Shown piece by piece: positions 8,307 through 16,836 of a stretch of DNA of 64,000 bases. Under the pieces are notes generated by a model that was not told the origin of the DNA, made no database searches, and worked only from the letters and a program-made list of their open reading frames with translations. A program made the translations under genes and the position numbers. The number at the start of each line of letters is the position of its first letter. Position 1 is the first letter of the stretch. Source of the stretch: Bacteroidaceae bacterium (GTDB taxonomy: Bacteria > Bacteroidota > Bacteroidia > Bacteroidales > Bacteroidaceae); the NCBI GenBank assembly GCA_017458585.1, contig JAFTAJ010000014.1:1-64000 (forward strand), in the 5' to 3' direction.

Positions 8307-8417
8307 CCGTTTCGCTACGCTCTACTAAAAAACCAGAAGCGCGTGGGGTTCTTTCAGGTTTTGTAAATACGGACATAGGATAGTTGTCAAATTGTGAAAT
8401 GGCAAAATGGTCAAATA

Positions 8418-8445
8418 AGAAGACCTCCTGAATGGGAGGTCTTCT
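8418..8445 (-). terminator. Hairpin terminator downstream of tRNA-Lys
   Basis: Perfect 11-bp stem AGAAGACCTCC / GGAGGTCTTCT with a 6-base loop, starting 2 bases past the tRNA 3' end. On the minus strand the following run is only moderately T-rich. Confidence 0.65.
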
Positions 8446-8447
8446 AG

Positions 8448-8520
<73 letters not shown>

Positions 8521-8538
8521 GTTTTTCGTTTTGCGGTG

Positions 8539-8570
8539 CAAAAGTAGTACATTCTTGCGAAACAGCCAAA
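8539..8570 (-). promoter_or_regulatory. Promoter of tRNA-Lys
   Basis: On the minus strand: TTTG (8570-8567), a 20-base spacer, TACTTTTG (8546-8539), a full match to the Bacteroidetes -33/-7 consensus. The start would lie about 10 bases before the mature tRNA. Confidence 0.75.
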
Positions 8571-8633
8571 GCATTTTCTGAAAAATATTTTCTTTTGCCC
8601 GTGATTTGTTCAAAAAGTTGTAACTTCGCGTCT

Positions 8634-10313
8634 GTGAAACGCCTGCTTACATACCTGCTTCTTCTCTCGGTGCTGCCATCGTTTACTGTGGCGCAGACCA
8701 TGACCATGCGCCTCGTGAGGCGGGTGGCACACGACGAGGGGGTGCGTCTGCCCATAGCACCGCTGGTCAACTCGGTGCGCTCGCAGGGCGCTCCCTTCAA
8801 TGATGCGTGTCCTTATTATATATATGATGATGGCATAGTGTCGCAGGATCGTAGCCTTGTGGGCTGCGTGGCCACCTCGGCGGAGCAAGTGCTTACCTAC
8901 TACGGCTATCCCGACGCGCTGCTCGACTCCATAGCGGGCTTCACCACCAGAAATCATGGCACCATTCCCACCATCCCTACTGGCACAGAACTCAACTTCG
9001 ACTATATCCTCGACCACTACGAGGACGGCTCTTACACCGACGAGGAGGCCGAGGCCGTGGCTAATCTCTCCTACTATCTTGGCGTGGCGTGCCACATGAA
9101 CTGGGCGGTGGGCTCCTCAGGTGCGCAGGTCAGCCGTCTGGTAGAGCCGCTCAGGCGAGCGTTTGGCTATGGCTATGTGCGCTACCTCCGTAGCTACGAC
9201 TATAGCCCGCGCCGCTGGATAGCGTTGCTGCTCCATGAGTTGGCAAGCGGGCGTCCCATTGTCTATGCCGGCTATGCCGCGTCGGGCGGTGGCCATGCCT
9301 TTGTGATCGACGGAGTGAGCAAGGACGGTAGGTTTCACGCTACATGGGGCTTTGGCGGTCACAACGACGGCTACTTCGACATCGGAGTGCTCAACAATTA
9401 TGAGAACCCCCTTGACCCCACGCCTGAGGGGACAGTGGAGGGTCTCAACCACATGCAGGAGGCGCTCTTCCTCTACCCTGACGATGTGCCATACGCAATC
9501 GACGACACACTCGCTGATGCCCATCGCATCGAGGTGGACTCCGTGTACTTCAACCGCGCACCCGACACCAATATGTACACCGTGGCGAGCGTCAAGGTGC
9601 GCAACCTCACCGACGACTACGTCTTCGCCCCCGTGGAGCTGTTCACCTATGCAGAGCTCGACTCGCTGGGGCGCCCTGTCGATGTGGACTATCTTGGAGC
9701 CGTAGATGCCATCATGCCCGCTGCCGCAGACACTACGTTGCAGGCATACGTCCGCTTCGCTGCCACCGGAGAGCGCATGCTCGGTGTAGCCGTAGCAGAC
9801 TCGCTCTACCTGCCCTACGATAAGATAGAGGTGAACAAAGCCTCGCAGCCGCGCCTCAGCTACGCGCTCGCAGACTCCCTCGTCACACCCACCACTGCCA
9901 CCTTTGCCATCGACATAGAGAATCTCTCGTCGCAATATTGGTCAGGGCGTATGGTCACCTACAGCATCTTCGAGGGGCCATACACAGAGAAGGAGAACGA
10001 CCTGCGTCATTATACTGTCCTCAACCTGTCGCCCCGTGCCGCCGTCACCGACAGCGTCACCTTCACCCACCTCCATCCCGCCACCGACTACACACTCGTA
10101 GTACGCAACCCCTGGCAGCCTGCTCTGCAGGTAGCCTTCCACACACCCGAGTCCACTGCGGTGGAGAGCATAGAGATTAGGAATAAGGAATTAGGAATTA
10201 GAAATGAGAAATTAGGAATTAGGAATAAATCATATCGTCTGAACCACCGCATAGTGATAGAATACGATGAAAGCACTGGCCGTTATCGACAAATACTATC
10301 CCCGCAACGATGA
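8634..10313 (+). CDS. Secreted C10 (streptopain-like) cysteine peptidase
   Basis: 559 residues from GTG 8634. This start is chosen because it opens directly with a signal peptide, KRLLTYLLLLSVLPSFTVAQ; the upstream TTG frame adds an unlikely leader. Catalytic Cys78 lies in GCVATSAEQ and His221 in GGHAFVIDG, followed by TWGFGGHNDGYFD, all in the order seen in the C10 family (SpeB, interpain). It is likely exported as a zymogen and degrades host or dietary proteins. After the peptidase come beta-rich domains. Near the C-terminus (about residues 515-536) a repeat-derived segment, IRNKELGIRNEKLGIRNK, precedes a short final segment. The last 47 bases overlap the next gene. A TAACTTCG box lies at 8621-8628, so the message may be nearly leaderless. 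Confidence 0.85.
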   Translation: MKRLLTYLLLLSVLPSFTVAQTMTMRLVRRVAHDEGVRLPIAPLVNSVRSQGAPFNDACPYYIYDDGIVSQDRSLVGCVATSAEQVLTYYGYPDALLDSIAGFTTRNHGTIPTIPTGTELNFDYILDHYEDGSYTDEEAEAVANLSYYLGVACHMNWAVGSSGAQVSRLVEPLRRAFGYGYVRYLRSYDYSPRRWIALLLHELASGRPIVYAGYAASGGGHAFVIDGVSKDGRFHATWGFGGHNDGYFDIGVLNNYENPLDPTPEGTVEGLNHMQEALFLYPDDVPYAIDDTLADAHRIEVDSVYFNRAPDTNMYTVASVKVRNLTDDYVFAPVELFTYAELDSLGRPVDVDYLGAVDAIMPAAADTTLQAYVRFAATGERMLGVAVADSLYLPYDKIEVNKASQPRLSYALADSLVTPTTATFAIDIENLSSQYWSGRMVTYSIFEGPYTEKENDLRHYTVLNLSPRAAVTDSVTFTHLHPATDYTLVVRNPWQPALQVAFHTPESTAVESIEIRNKELGIRNEKLGIRNKSYRLNHRIVIEYDESTGRYRQILSPQR

Positions 10314-10821
10314 GTTGCGACAGTTGCTGCTCGAGCATAGTTGGCGAGTGGCAACTATGGCTCTGCGTTGCGCTGCCGCCCACCCCGAGTTGCTCATAGA
10401 CCGCGCACTCGTGGTGCGTGGCTCCCTGCTCCACGATATCGGTATCTTTGCTACCCGAGCACCCTCCATCCACTGCCACGGCACAGAGCACTACCTGATG
10501 CACGGCTTTATAGGAGCGCGTCTGCTGCGCACGCTTGGCATGGAGGCCGAGGCCCGTATCTGCGAACGACACACTGGTGCAGGACTCACTCGAGAGGTAA
10601 TAACGGAGCGGGGACTGGATATAGAGCCACGCGACTACTTGCCGGAGACCATCGAGGAGAAGATAGTCTGCTATGCTGACAAGTTCTACTCCAAGTCGCG
10701 CCCCGACCAGACATTTACCTATGATCAGATATATGAGACCATCCTTCGCTACGGTGCAGAGGGAGCCGCCCGCTTTGCAGAATGGCACAAAATGTTTCAT
10801 TATAAGAAAAGAATAATATGA
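10267..10821 (+). CDS. HD-domain hydrolase
   Basis: 184 residues. H24, then the H56-D57 pair in LLHDIGIF, and later histidines in GTEHYLMHGF form the metal-binding set of HD phosphohydrolases. The conserved segment LPETIEEKIVCYADKFYSKS near the C-terminus is usual in the small HDIG proteins of Bacteroidetes. The substrate is unknown; a nucleotide or phosphoester is likely. It overlaps the C10 peptidase by 47 bases and the following lipoprotein by ATGA, so it probably shares their transcript. Confidence 0.8.
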   Translation: MKALAVIDKYYPRNDELRQLLLEHSWRVATMALRCAAAHPELLIDRALVVRGSLLHDIGIFATRAPSIHCHGTEHYLMHGFIGARLLRTLGMEAEARICERHTGAGLTREVITERGLDIEPRDYLPETIEEKIVCYADKFYSKSRPDQTFTYDQIYETILRYGAEGAARFAEWHKMFHYKKRII

Positions 10822-11243
10822 AAAACAGTTATATGTCTTCCCCCTATAGGGAGATGAGAGGGGGTCTGTGCTTCCTGTTTGTGATTTTCTTGCTCTGCTC
10901 CTGCCACCGTGCTACGGTGAAAGAGCAATGCGCAGAGATGGTCAAGAAAGAGTGGCGCCGCATGCCGCGCAACATCACCATGGGAGTGGTGCTCGACTCA
11001 CTCCACTACGATGAGCGCAGCAACACCCTCGTCTATTACCACACCATGGACGACTCACTCTACACCGAGGAGATGATACGCCTGGGTAAGCAACAGCTCC
11101 ACGAGCAACTGCTGCTCGAGATCAGCAACTCCGTCGCCCTCAAGCGCCTCAAGGATGAGGGCCTCTCTTTCCGCTATGTCTATTTGGCGAGCAGTACCAG
11201 CAAAGAGTGCCTCAGCCTGGATTTCAATAACGAAGATTTATAA
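10818..11243 (+). CDS. Small lipoprotein of unknown function
   Basis: 141 residues, start overlapping the previous stop by four bases. The signal sequence ends in a lipobox-like LLCSCH, so the protein is probably a lipid-anchored envelope protein. The mature part is mixed charged alpha/beta and I do not recognise a family. The first 17 residues (SSPYREMRGGL) are encoded by a G/C-rich palindromic element that recurs in three other genes of this window, so the signal peptide n-region appears to have been supplied by a repeat insertion. Confidence 0.65.
   Translation: MKNSYMSSPYREMRGGLCFLFVIFLLCSCHRATVKEQCAEMVKKEWRRMPRNITMGVVLDSLHYDERSNTLVYYHTMDDSLYTEEMIRLGKQQLHEQLLLEISNSVALKRLKDEGLSFRYVYLASSTSKECLSLDFNNEDL
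10837..10867 (+). repeat. SSPxR-type palindromic element, in-frame copy 1
   Basis: CTTCCCCCTATAGGGAGATG followed by AGAGGGGGTCT. It encodes SSPYREMRGGL in the lipoprotein signal region. Related copies: 20441-20473, 28165-28200, 60372-60410 (coding) and 60281-60320 (intergenic). Confidence 0.65.
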
Positions 11244-11255
11244 AACAGCAAAATA

Positions 11256-11753
11256 GTGAAACTGTCAGATATTCAAATACAAGAGCGTAGTGAGCGAGCC
11301 ATGCAATTGTTTGCAGAGGGCTACAACTGCGCGCAGTCAGTGGTGGGCGCGTGGGCAGACCACTTCGGGCTCGATATGGATACCGCCCTGCGCATCAGCA
11401 GCAGTTTTGGTGGTGGCATAGGACGCATGCGCCTCACCTGTGGAGCTGCCAGCGGTATGTTTATGCTTGCGGGGCTGGCCACAGGCACCACCGACCCCAA
11501 GGACCGCGAGGCCAAAGCCCACAACTACCAGGTGGTGCAGCAGTTGGCGGAAGCCTTCCGTCAGGAGATGGGTTCCATCATCTGCGCTGAACTACTGGGA
11601 CTTAATAGAGAACAAAGAACAGAGAAGAACGAACAGAATACTACAAGTCCGGTGCCCGATGAGCGCACCCCCGAGTATTACCGCAAGCGCCCATGCAAGG
11701 AGATAGTGGGATGCGCAAGCCGCATCTTTGGGCAGTTTTTGAGCGAACACTAA
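11256..11753 (+). CDS. C_GCAxxG_C_C family protein
   Basis: 165 residues from GTG 11256. Contains YNCAQSV (about 21-27), GGGIGRMRLTCGAASG with the family signature cysteine, and a C-terminal CKEIVGCASRIFG. This family probably binds a metal or redox cofactor through these cysteines; its precise reaction is not established. A polar stretch NREQRTEKNEQNTTSPV (about residues 117-133) is encoded by an AATAGAGAACAAAGAACAGAGA-like repeat and looks like an in-frame insertion between the cysteine core and the C-terminal helix. It sits 12 bases after the lipoprotein gene. Confidence 0.8.
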   Translation: MKLSDIQIQERSERAMQLFAEGYNCAQSVVGAWADHFGLDMDTALRISSSFGGGIGRMRLTCGAASGMFMLAGLATGTTDPKDREAKAHNYQVVQQLAEAFRQEMGSIICAELLGLNREQRTEKNEQNTTSPVPDERTPEYYRKRPCKEIVGCASRIFGQFLSEH

Positions 11754-11771
11754 TCTCTATACGGCGTAGGT

Positions 11772-11803
11772 ATTGGTGGTTTGAGTTTTTTTTAGTAATT
11801 TCG
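11772..11803 (+). promoter_or_regulatory. Promoter of dapA
   Basis: ATTG (11772-11775), 20-base spacer, TAATTTCG (11796-11803). The -7 box is the TAnnTTCG variant. A start near 11811 leaves a short leader before ATG 11826. Confidence 0.55.
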
Positions 11804-11825
11804 CGCTCAAATAAGATAATATACG

Positions 11826-12713
11826 ATGAACAATATTTTCCGAGGTCTTGGCGTAGCGTTGGTCACCCCGTTCACTGAGAGGGGCGAGGTGGACTTCGAC
11901 GTGCTATGCCACCTGATTAATTATGTGATTGACGGCGGCATCGATTTCCTGTGTGTGCTGGGCAGCACGGCAGAGACGCCTTGCCTCTCCGAACAGGAGC
12001 GGCGCGCTGTGAAAGACTGCGCCGTAGCCACCGCTGCTGGACGCCTTCCCATTCTGCTGGGCATGGGCGGCAACGATACACGCAGCCTGACAGCAGAGAT
12101 AGAGGCTTTCGACTTCGAAGGCGTGGATGGCATCCTCTCCGTGGTGCCTTACTACAACAAGCCTTCGCAGCAGGGCATATATGAGCATTTTAGATGTGTG
12201 GCTGAGGTGGCGGCTCGCCGTGGATTGCCCGTGGTGATATATAATGTGCCCGGTCGCACTGGTGTGAACATGCAGGCCGCCACCACGCTGCGCCTCGCCC
12301 GCGAGGTGGACAATATCGTGGCTGTGAAGGAGGCGAGCGGCAGCGTGGCTCAGATGGAAACGATAGCTCTGAATGCCCCGGAGGGCTTCGGCGTGTTGAG
12401 TGGCGACGACTCGCTGGCTTGCGAGTTTATCGGCAGAGGTGGCTGCGGCGTTATCTCTGTGGTGGGTAACGCCATTCCGCAGACATTCTCTGCTATGGTG
12501 AAGGCAGCGCTGAACGGACGCTCCGCAGAGGCTACGTCTATCAACGAGGAGCTGCAGGAGCTCTATCGATTGGCCTTCGTGGATGGCAACCCGGCAGGCA
12601 TCAAGGCGCTGCTCAACGCCAAGGGTCTATGCGGCAACAGACTGCGCCTGCCTTTGACCCCCGCTACGGACGAAACGGCCGACGGCCTCAAGATCTTTGC
12701 CCACTTAAGTTAA
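11826..12713 (+). CDS. dapA: 4-hydroxy-tetrahydrodipicolinate synthase
   Basis: 295 residues, the usual length. Condenses pyruvate with aspartate semialdehyde in lysine and meso-diaminopimelate synthesis. Signatures: GSTAETPCLSEQER (the nucleotide-aldolase family GTTGE-like loop, here GSTAE), YYNKPSQQGIYEHF, IYNVPGRTGVN with the catalytic tyrosine region, and VKEASG with the Schiff-base lysine. It is followed by the separate moxR/bat operon and has its own promoter. Confidence 0.92.
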   Translation: MNNIFRGLGVALVTPFTERGEVDFDVLCHLINYVIDGGIDFLCVLGSTAETPCLSEQERRAVKDCAVATAAGRLPILLGMGGNDTRSLTAEIEAFDFEGVDGILSVVPYYNKPSQQGIYEHFRCVAEVAARRGLPVVIYNVPGRTGVNMQAATTLRLAREVDNIVAVKEASGSVAQMETIALNAPEGFGVLSGDDSLACEFIGRGGCGVISVVGNAIPQTFSAMVKAALNGRSAEATSINEELQELYRLAFVDGNPAGIKALLNAKGLCGNRLRLPLTPATDETADGLKIFAHLS

Positions 12714-12784
12714 AAAATGCACCTATTTTATACTCTGTTTGCTTTGTTTTAACTTTTTTAGGAGTGGGAATGAAGTAAATGGAG

Positions 12785-12792
12785 TAATTTTG
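12785..12792 (+). promoter_or_regulatory. -7 box upstream of moxR
   Basis: TAATTTTG matches TAnnTTTG, 33 bases before the moxR start. No convincing TTTG lies 19-21 bases upstream, so only the -7 half is supported. Confidence 0.4.
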
Positions 12793-12825
12793 CGGTTCAA
12801 AGCATAGAACATAAACAAATCCATT

Positions 12826-13821
12826 ATGGAACAAAACGTAGATATCCGTTCTTTGAACGAGTTGATTGAGAGCAAATCGGCCATTGTTACCAATATAAAG
12901 ATTGGTATGGGTCAGGTGATTGTAGGTCAGTCGCACCTGGTGGACTCGCTGCTGGTGTGCCTACTGAGCAACGGTCATGTGCTGCTGGAGGGTGTGCCAG
13001 GTCTGGCAAAGACATTGGCCATAAAGACTCTGGCTGGCATCGTTGATGGTAGTTTCAAGCGTATCCAGTTTACTCCCGACTTGTTGCCTGCCGACGTGGT
13101 GGGCACGATGGTGTATAGCCAGAAGAGTGAGGAGTTTATGGTGAAGAAAGGTCCCGTGTTTGCCAACTTCGTGCTTGCTGATGAGGTGAACCGCGCTCCC
13201 GCCAAGGTGCAGAGTGCATTGCTGGAGGCGATGCAGGAGCGTCAGGTAACGATTGGCAACGACACCTTCCGTCTGCCCGAGCCCTTCCTTGTGCTTGCCA
13301 CGCAGAACCCGATAGAGCAGGAGGGCACTTATCAGTTGCCCGAGGCTCAGGTGGACCGCTTCATGCTGAAGGCAGTGATTGGCTACCCCTCAATAGAGGA
13401 GGAGCGCATGGTGGTGGACAACCATATCAAGGGCAAGAGCCAGGAGGTGAAGCCGATGGTTGGGGTGAAGGAGATTCTGGAAGCCCGCGAGGTGGTGAAG
13501 CAGATTTATGTGAGCGAGGAGATAGAGAAGTATATCACCGACATAGTGTTTGCCACCCGCTACCCCGACCGCTACAACCTGCCCGACATGAAGCAGAACA
13601 TCAGTTTCGGTGGTTCACCTCGTGCGAGCATCAATCTGGCGCTGGCCGCCAGAGCGTATGCCTTCCTCAAGCACAGGGGTTATGTGATTCCCGATGACGT
13701 GAGGGCGATGGCTCATGATGTGCTGCGCCACCGCATAGGGCTCACCTACGAGGCTGAGGCTAACAACATCACGGCTGACGATATCATCAACCAGATACTG
13801 GAGAATGTAAAAATCAGCTAA
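12826..13821 (+). CDS. MoxR-family AAA+ ATPase
   Basis: 331 residues. Walker A variant GVPGLAKT (56-63), Walker B region FVLADEVNRAP, and the ATQNPIEQEGTYQLPEAQVDRF sensor stretch typical of MoxR. MoxR ATPases act as chaperones for von Willebrand factor A (vWA) proteins. Here it heads a run of seven bat-type genes and its stop codon directly abuts the DUF58 start, as in the Bacteroides aerotolerance (bat) operon. Cytoplasmic. Confidence 0.92.
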   Translation: MEQNVDIRSLNELIESKSAIVTNIKIGMGQVIVGQSHLVDSLLVCLLSNGHVLLEGVPGLAKTLAIKTLAGIVDGSFKRIQFTPDLLPADVVGTMVYSQKSEEFMVKKGPVFANFVLADEVNRAPAKVQSALLEAMQERQVTIGNDTFRLPEPFLVLATQNPIEQEGTYQLPEAQVDRFMLKAVIGYPSIEEERMVVDNHIKGKSQEVKPMVGVKEILEAREVVKQIYVSEEIEKYITDIVFATRYPDRYNLPDMKQNISFGGSPRASINLALAARAYAFLKHRGYVIPDDVRAMAHDVLRHRIGLTYEAEANNITADDIINQILENVKIS

Positions 13822-14697
13822 ATGGACACCAACGAACTGCTCAAGAAAGTGAGGCAACTGGAGATAAAGACCCGGGTGCTGAGCAACAATGTCTTTGCGG
13901 GCGAGTATCACTCGGCCTTCAAGGGCAGGGGCATGTCGTTTAGTGAGGTGAGAGAGTATCAGATTGGCGACGACGTAAGAGATATCGACTGGAATGTGAC
14001 TGCTCGCTTCGGTCGTCCTCACACGAAGCTATTTGAGGAGGAGAGAGAGCTGACAGCGGTGCTTATGGTAGATGTGTCGGGCAGCCTGAACTACGGCGCC
14101 TACAATGGTGTGGGGCGCGATATGGTGAGCGAGATTGCTGCCACGCTGGCCTTTTCTGCCATCCAGAACAACGACAAGATTGGCGTGGTGTTTTACAGCG
14201 ACCGTATAGAGAAATATATCCCGCCCAAGAAGGGACGCAAGCATATACTGTATATCCTGCGCGAGCTGTTGGAGCTGGAGCCCGAAGGGCGCGGCACTGA
14301 CCTGGGTAATGCGCTGGAGTTTCTTATCAACACGCAGAAAAAGGCCTGCTCGGTGTTTGTGCTGAGCGACTTTGTAGGCGGCAGCAACTTCAAGAAACCG
14401 CTGATGGTTGCCAGCCGCAAGCATGAGGTGGCCGCCATACAGGTGTATGACCGCTTCATGGCCGAGCTGCCCAACGTGGGTATGATTAAGGTGACGGACA
14501 GCGAGAGCGGCGAGGACCAGTATGTGGACTCTGCCTCCAAGAGGGTAAGGCAGGCGCATGCCCAGCACTGGGTGGAGCACGAGCGGAAGCTGAAGGAACT
14601 GTTCAGTGCGCAAAAGGTGGACTTTGTGAGTCTGACGACGGAGGATGACTACGTGGCGGCGCTCAAGGAGCTGTTTGATAGGAGAGCTAGGAACTAG
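13822..14697 (+). CDS. DUF58 / vWA-like protein
   Basis: 291 residues. The conserved DUF58 block FSEVREYQIGDDVRDIDWNVTAR (about 33-55) is followed by a vWA MIDAS-like DVSGS (84-88). No membrane segment. Proteins of this family are encoded next to MoxR and are its likely clients. Start codon directly follows the moxR stop, so translation is probably coupled. Confidence 0.9.
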   Translation: MDTNELLKKVRQLEIKTRVLSNNVFAGEYHSAFKGRGMSFSEVREYQIGDDVRDIDWNVTARFGRPHTKLFEEERELTAVLMVDVSGSLNYGAYNGVGRDMVSEIAATLAFSAIQNNDKIGVVFYSDRIEKYIPPKKGRKHILYILRELLELEPEGRGTDLGNALEFLINTQKKACSVFVLSDFVGGSNFKKPLMVASRKHEVAAIQVYDRFMAELPNVGMIKVTDSESGEDQYVDSASKRVRQAHAQHWVEHERKLKELFSAQKVDFVSLTTEDDYVAALKELFDRRARN

Positions 14698-14708
14698 GAG
14701 AAGAGGAG

Positions 14709-15782
14709 ATGAGGAGTAAGATTATATCGCTGCTGTGTCTGTTGACCACCACAATGGTGATGGCTCAGGTGAATGTGACGATGAAGATGGACACTAACCA
14801 GATATTCATCGGCGAGCAGGTGCTGCTCAAGCTCAAGGTGAGCGCGGGGAGCAACGATATTGTCATTGTGCCACAATATCCCGACAGTGTGCTGGTGGAG
14901 GGCGTAGAGGTGCTGAGCCACTACCGCGAGAGCACCGCCAGTCTTGATGCCGGACGCCGCCAGACGATAGTGGAGGCCTACCGCATCACTTCGTTTGACT
15001 CAGCGCTATACTACATACCGCCGATGGAGGTGCAGGTGGGCGACAGCGTATATAAGAGCAAGAGCGGCATGGCACTGAAGGTGGTGAGTCCAGAGGTGGA
15101 CACTACCAAGGTGGATAAGTTCTACGGCCCCAAGGAGAACGCGGAAGTCTATTATGACTGGAGCGACCTGCGGCGTCCGTTCCTGCTGTGGCTGATAGGT
15201 GTGCTGCTGCTATTGGCGGCTGCCTATATGGCTGTGCAGATAAAGAATAATCATCGCATATTGCCTAAACTGAAGCTGCATCTGGAGGGGCCGCCGCATA
15301 AGTGGGCGATGCGCCAGATAGCCAAGCTGCAGGTAAATCGTCCCGAGGCTCCCGAGGAGGCTCACCGCTACTATGCCGATCTCACCGACATTGTGCGTAC
15401 TTACATCGCACGACGCTATGGCTTCAAGGCCACGGCGATGACCTCGGCGCAGATTATAGAGCGCCTGCAGGGTGCCAACGACACCAAGCTGTTGGCGGAG
15501 CTGCAAGAGATGTTTGAGGCTGCTGACCTGGTGAAGTATGCAGGCTTGAATACAGCGATAGATGAAAACGACCGCAACCTGCTCATTGCCATTGAGTATG
15601 TGAACGCCACAAAGGAAACGGAGGCTGACAAGAAGCGTGCTCCCAAGCTCAAGGAGGAACCGAAAGTCAAGCGCAGTCGCCGACAGAGGGCTCTGCTGGT
15701 GGCAGCCAATGTGGCTGTGGCAGCGGCGGGCCTGTTCTTGTTTGTGTGGGCGGTAGTAATAATGTATAATATGTATTATTAG
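14709..15782 (+). CDS. BatD-like membrane protein with signal peptide
   Basis: 357 residues. Cleavable signal (IISLLCLLTTTMVMAQ), an extracytoplasmic beta domain to about residue 150, a membrane segment FLLWLIGVLLLLAAAYMAV (about 158-176), a cytoplasmic helical part, and a final hydrophobic segment near the C-terminus (VAVAAAGLFLFVWAVVIMY). It occupies the position of the unnamed gene between DUF58 and batA in Bacteroidetes bat operons. Role in envelope stress or oxygen tolerance is by association only. Confidence 0.75.
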   Translation: MRSKIISLLCLLTTTMVMAQVNVTMKMDTNQIFIGEQVLLKLKVSAGSNDIVIVPQYPDSVLVEGVEVLSHYRESTASLDAGRRQTIVEAYRITSFDSALYYIPPMEVQVGDSVYKSKSGMALKVVSPEVDTTKVDKFYGPKENAEVYYDWSDLRRPFLLWLIGVLLLLAAAYMAVQIKNNHRILPKLKLHLEGPPHKWAMRQIAKLQVNRPEAPEEAHRYYADLTDIVRTYIARRYGFKATAMTSAQIIERLQGANDTKLLAELQEMFEAADLVKYAGLNTAIDENDRNLLIAIEYVNATKETEADKKRAPKLKEEPKVKRSRRQRALLVAANVAVAAAGLFLFVWAVVIMYNMYY

Positions 15783-15803
15783 AGGAGTAAGGAGTAAAGA
15801 ATT

Positions 15804-16805
15804 ATGGAGTTTGTCAATCCTGCATGTTTGTTGCTGCTGTTGCTGCTGATTCCCTACGGCATTTGGTTTTTCCTGTTGAGGGGACGTAAGGAGCCTTCGA
15901 TGAAGATTCCTTCTACGCAGGCGTACCAGAATGCAGCTAAGTCGATGCGGCAGCGCCTGATGTGGGTGCCGTTTGCATTGAGGGCGCTCAGCTTCGCCAT
16001 GGTAGTGGTGGTGCTGGCCCGACCGCAGAGCAGCAATAGCTGGAACGACTCCGAGGTGGAAGGTATAGACATCATGCTGGCGATGGATATATCGACCAGT
16101 ATGATGGCAATGGACTTCAAGCCCAATCGTGTGGAGGCGGCACGCATGGTGGCGACAGACTTTGTGTCGCGCCAGCGTAATGATAATATCGGACTGACCA
16201 TCTTTGCCGGTGAGGCATTCACTCAGTGCCCGCTCACCACTGACCACGAGGCGTTGCTGCAGATGTTTACCAACATCAGTTGCGACCTGCCCGCCACGGG
16301 TATGATTGACGATGGTACTGCAATAGGTATGGGCATCGCCAATGCTGCGAGCCGCCTGCAGGAGAGTAAGGCCAAGAGCAAGGTGATAATACTGCTTACC
16401 GACGGCTCCAACAATATGGGCGAGATATCGCCGCTTACTGCTGCCGAGATGGCCAAGGCATTGGGAATCCGCGTTTATACTATCGGTGTGGGCACCAACG
16501 GCACAGCCACATTCCCATATCCGCTGCCTGGCGGCGGGGTGAGCTACACTCGCATGCCGGTGGAGATTGACACTAATATGCTCAAGGAGATTGCCTCCGC
16601 CACCGGCGGCAAGTTCTACCGCGCCACAAACAATAACGAACTGGAGAAAATTTACGAGGACATCTCCAAACTGGAGAAGTCGCGTATCATGGTCACCAAC
16701 TATACCAAGCGCCACGAGGCCTACTACCCGTTTGCGCTCATAGCCCTGATAGCGTTGCTGCTGGAGCTGCTGCTCAGCAATACGCTGCTGAAGAAAATTC
16801 CGTAA
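15804..16805 (+). CDS. batA: BatA, vWA-domain membrane protein
   Basis: 333 residues. Two N-terminal hydrophobic segments (about 7-24 and 55-75), an extracytoplasmic vWA domain with MIDAS motif DISTS (95-99) in AMDISTSMMAMDFKPNR, and a C-terminal membrane segment (FALIALIALLLELLL). The bat genes were named for Bacteroides aerotolerance; the biochemical role is thought to be protein complex assembly with MoxR. A gap of 31 bases made of AACTCTTAAACTCTCGAAC-type repeat separates it from the next gene. Confidence 0.88.
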   Translation: MEFVNPACLLLLLLLIPYGIWFFLLRGRKEPSMKIPSTQAYQNAAKSMRQRLMWVPFALRALSFAMVVVVLARPQSSNSWNDSEVEGIDIMLAMDISTSMMAMDFKPNRVEAARMVATDFVSRQRNDNIGLTIFAGEAFTQCPLTTDHEALLQMFTNISCDLPATGMIDDGTAIGMGIANAASRLQESKAKSKVIILLTDGSNNMGEISPLTAAEMAKALGIRVYTIGVGTNGTATFPYPLPGGGVSYTRMPVEIDTNMLKEIASATGGKFYRATNNNELEKIYEDISKLEKSRIMVTNYTKRHEAYYPFALIALIALLLELLLSNTLLKKIP

Positions 16806-16836
16806 CTCTTAAACTCTCGAACTTTTAAACTCTGCT

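Noticed and set aside
15210-16715. A 501-residue open frame on the minus strand
   Set aside because: It lies opposite batA and the preceding gene, has no start context, and its His/Gln/Arg-rich translation is typical of a shadow frame.
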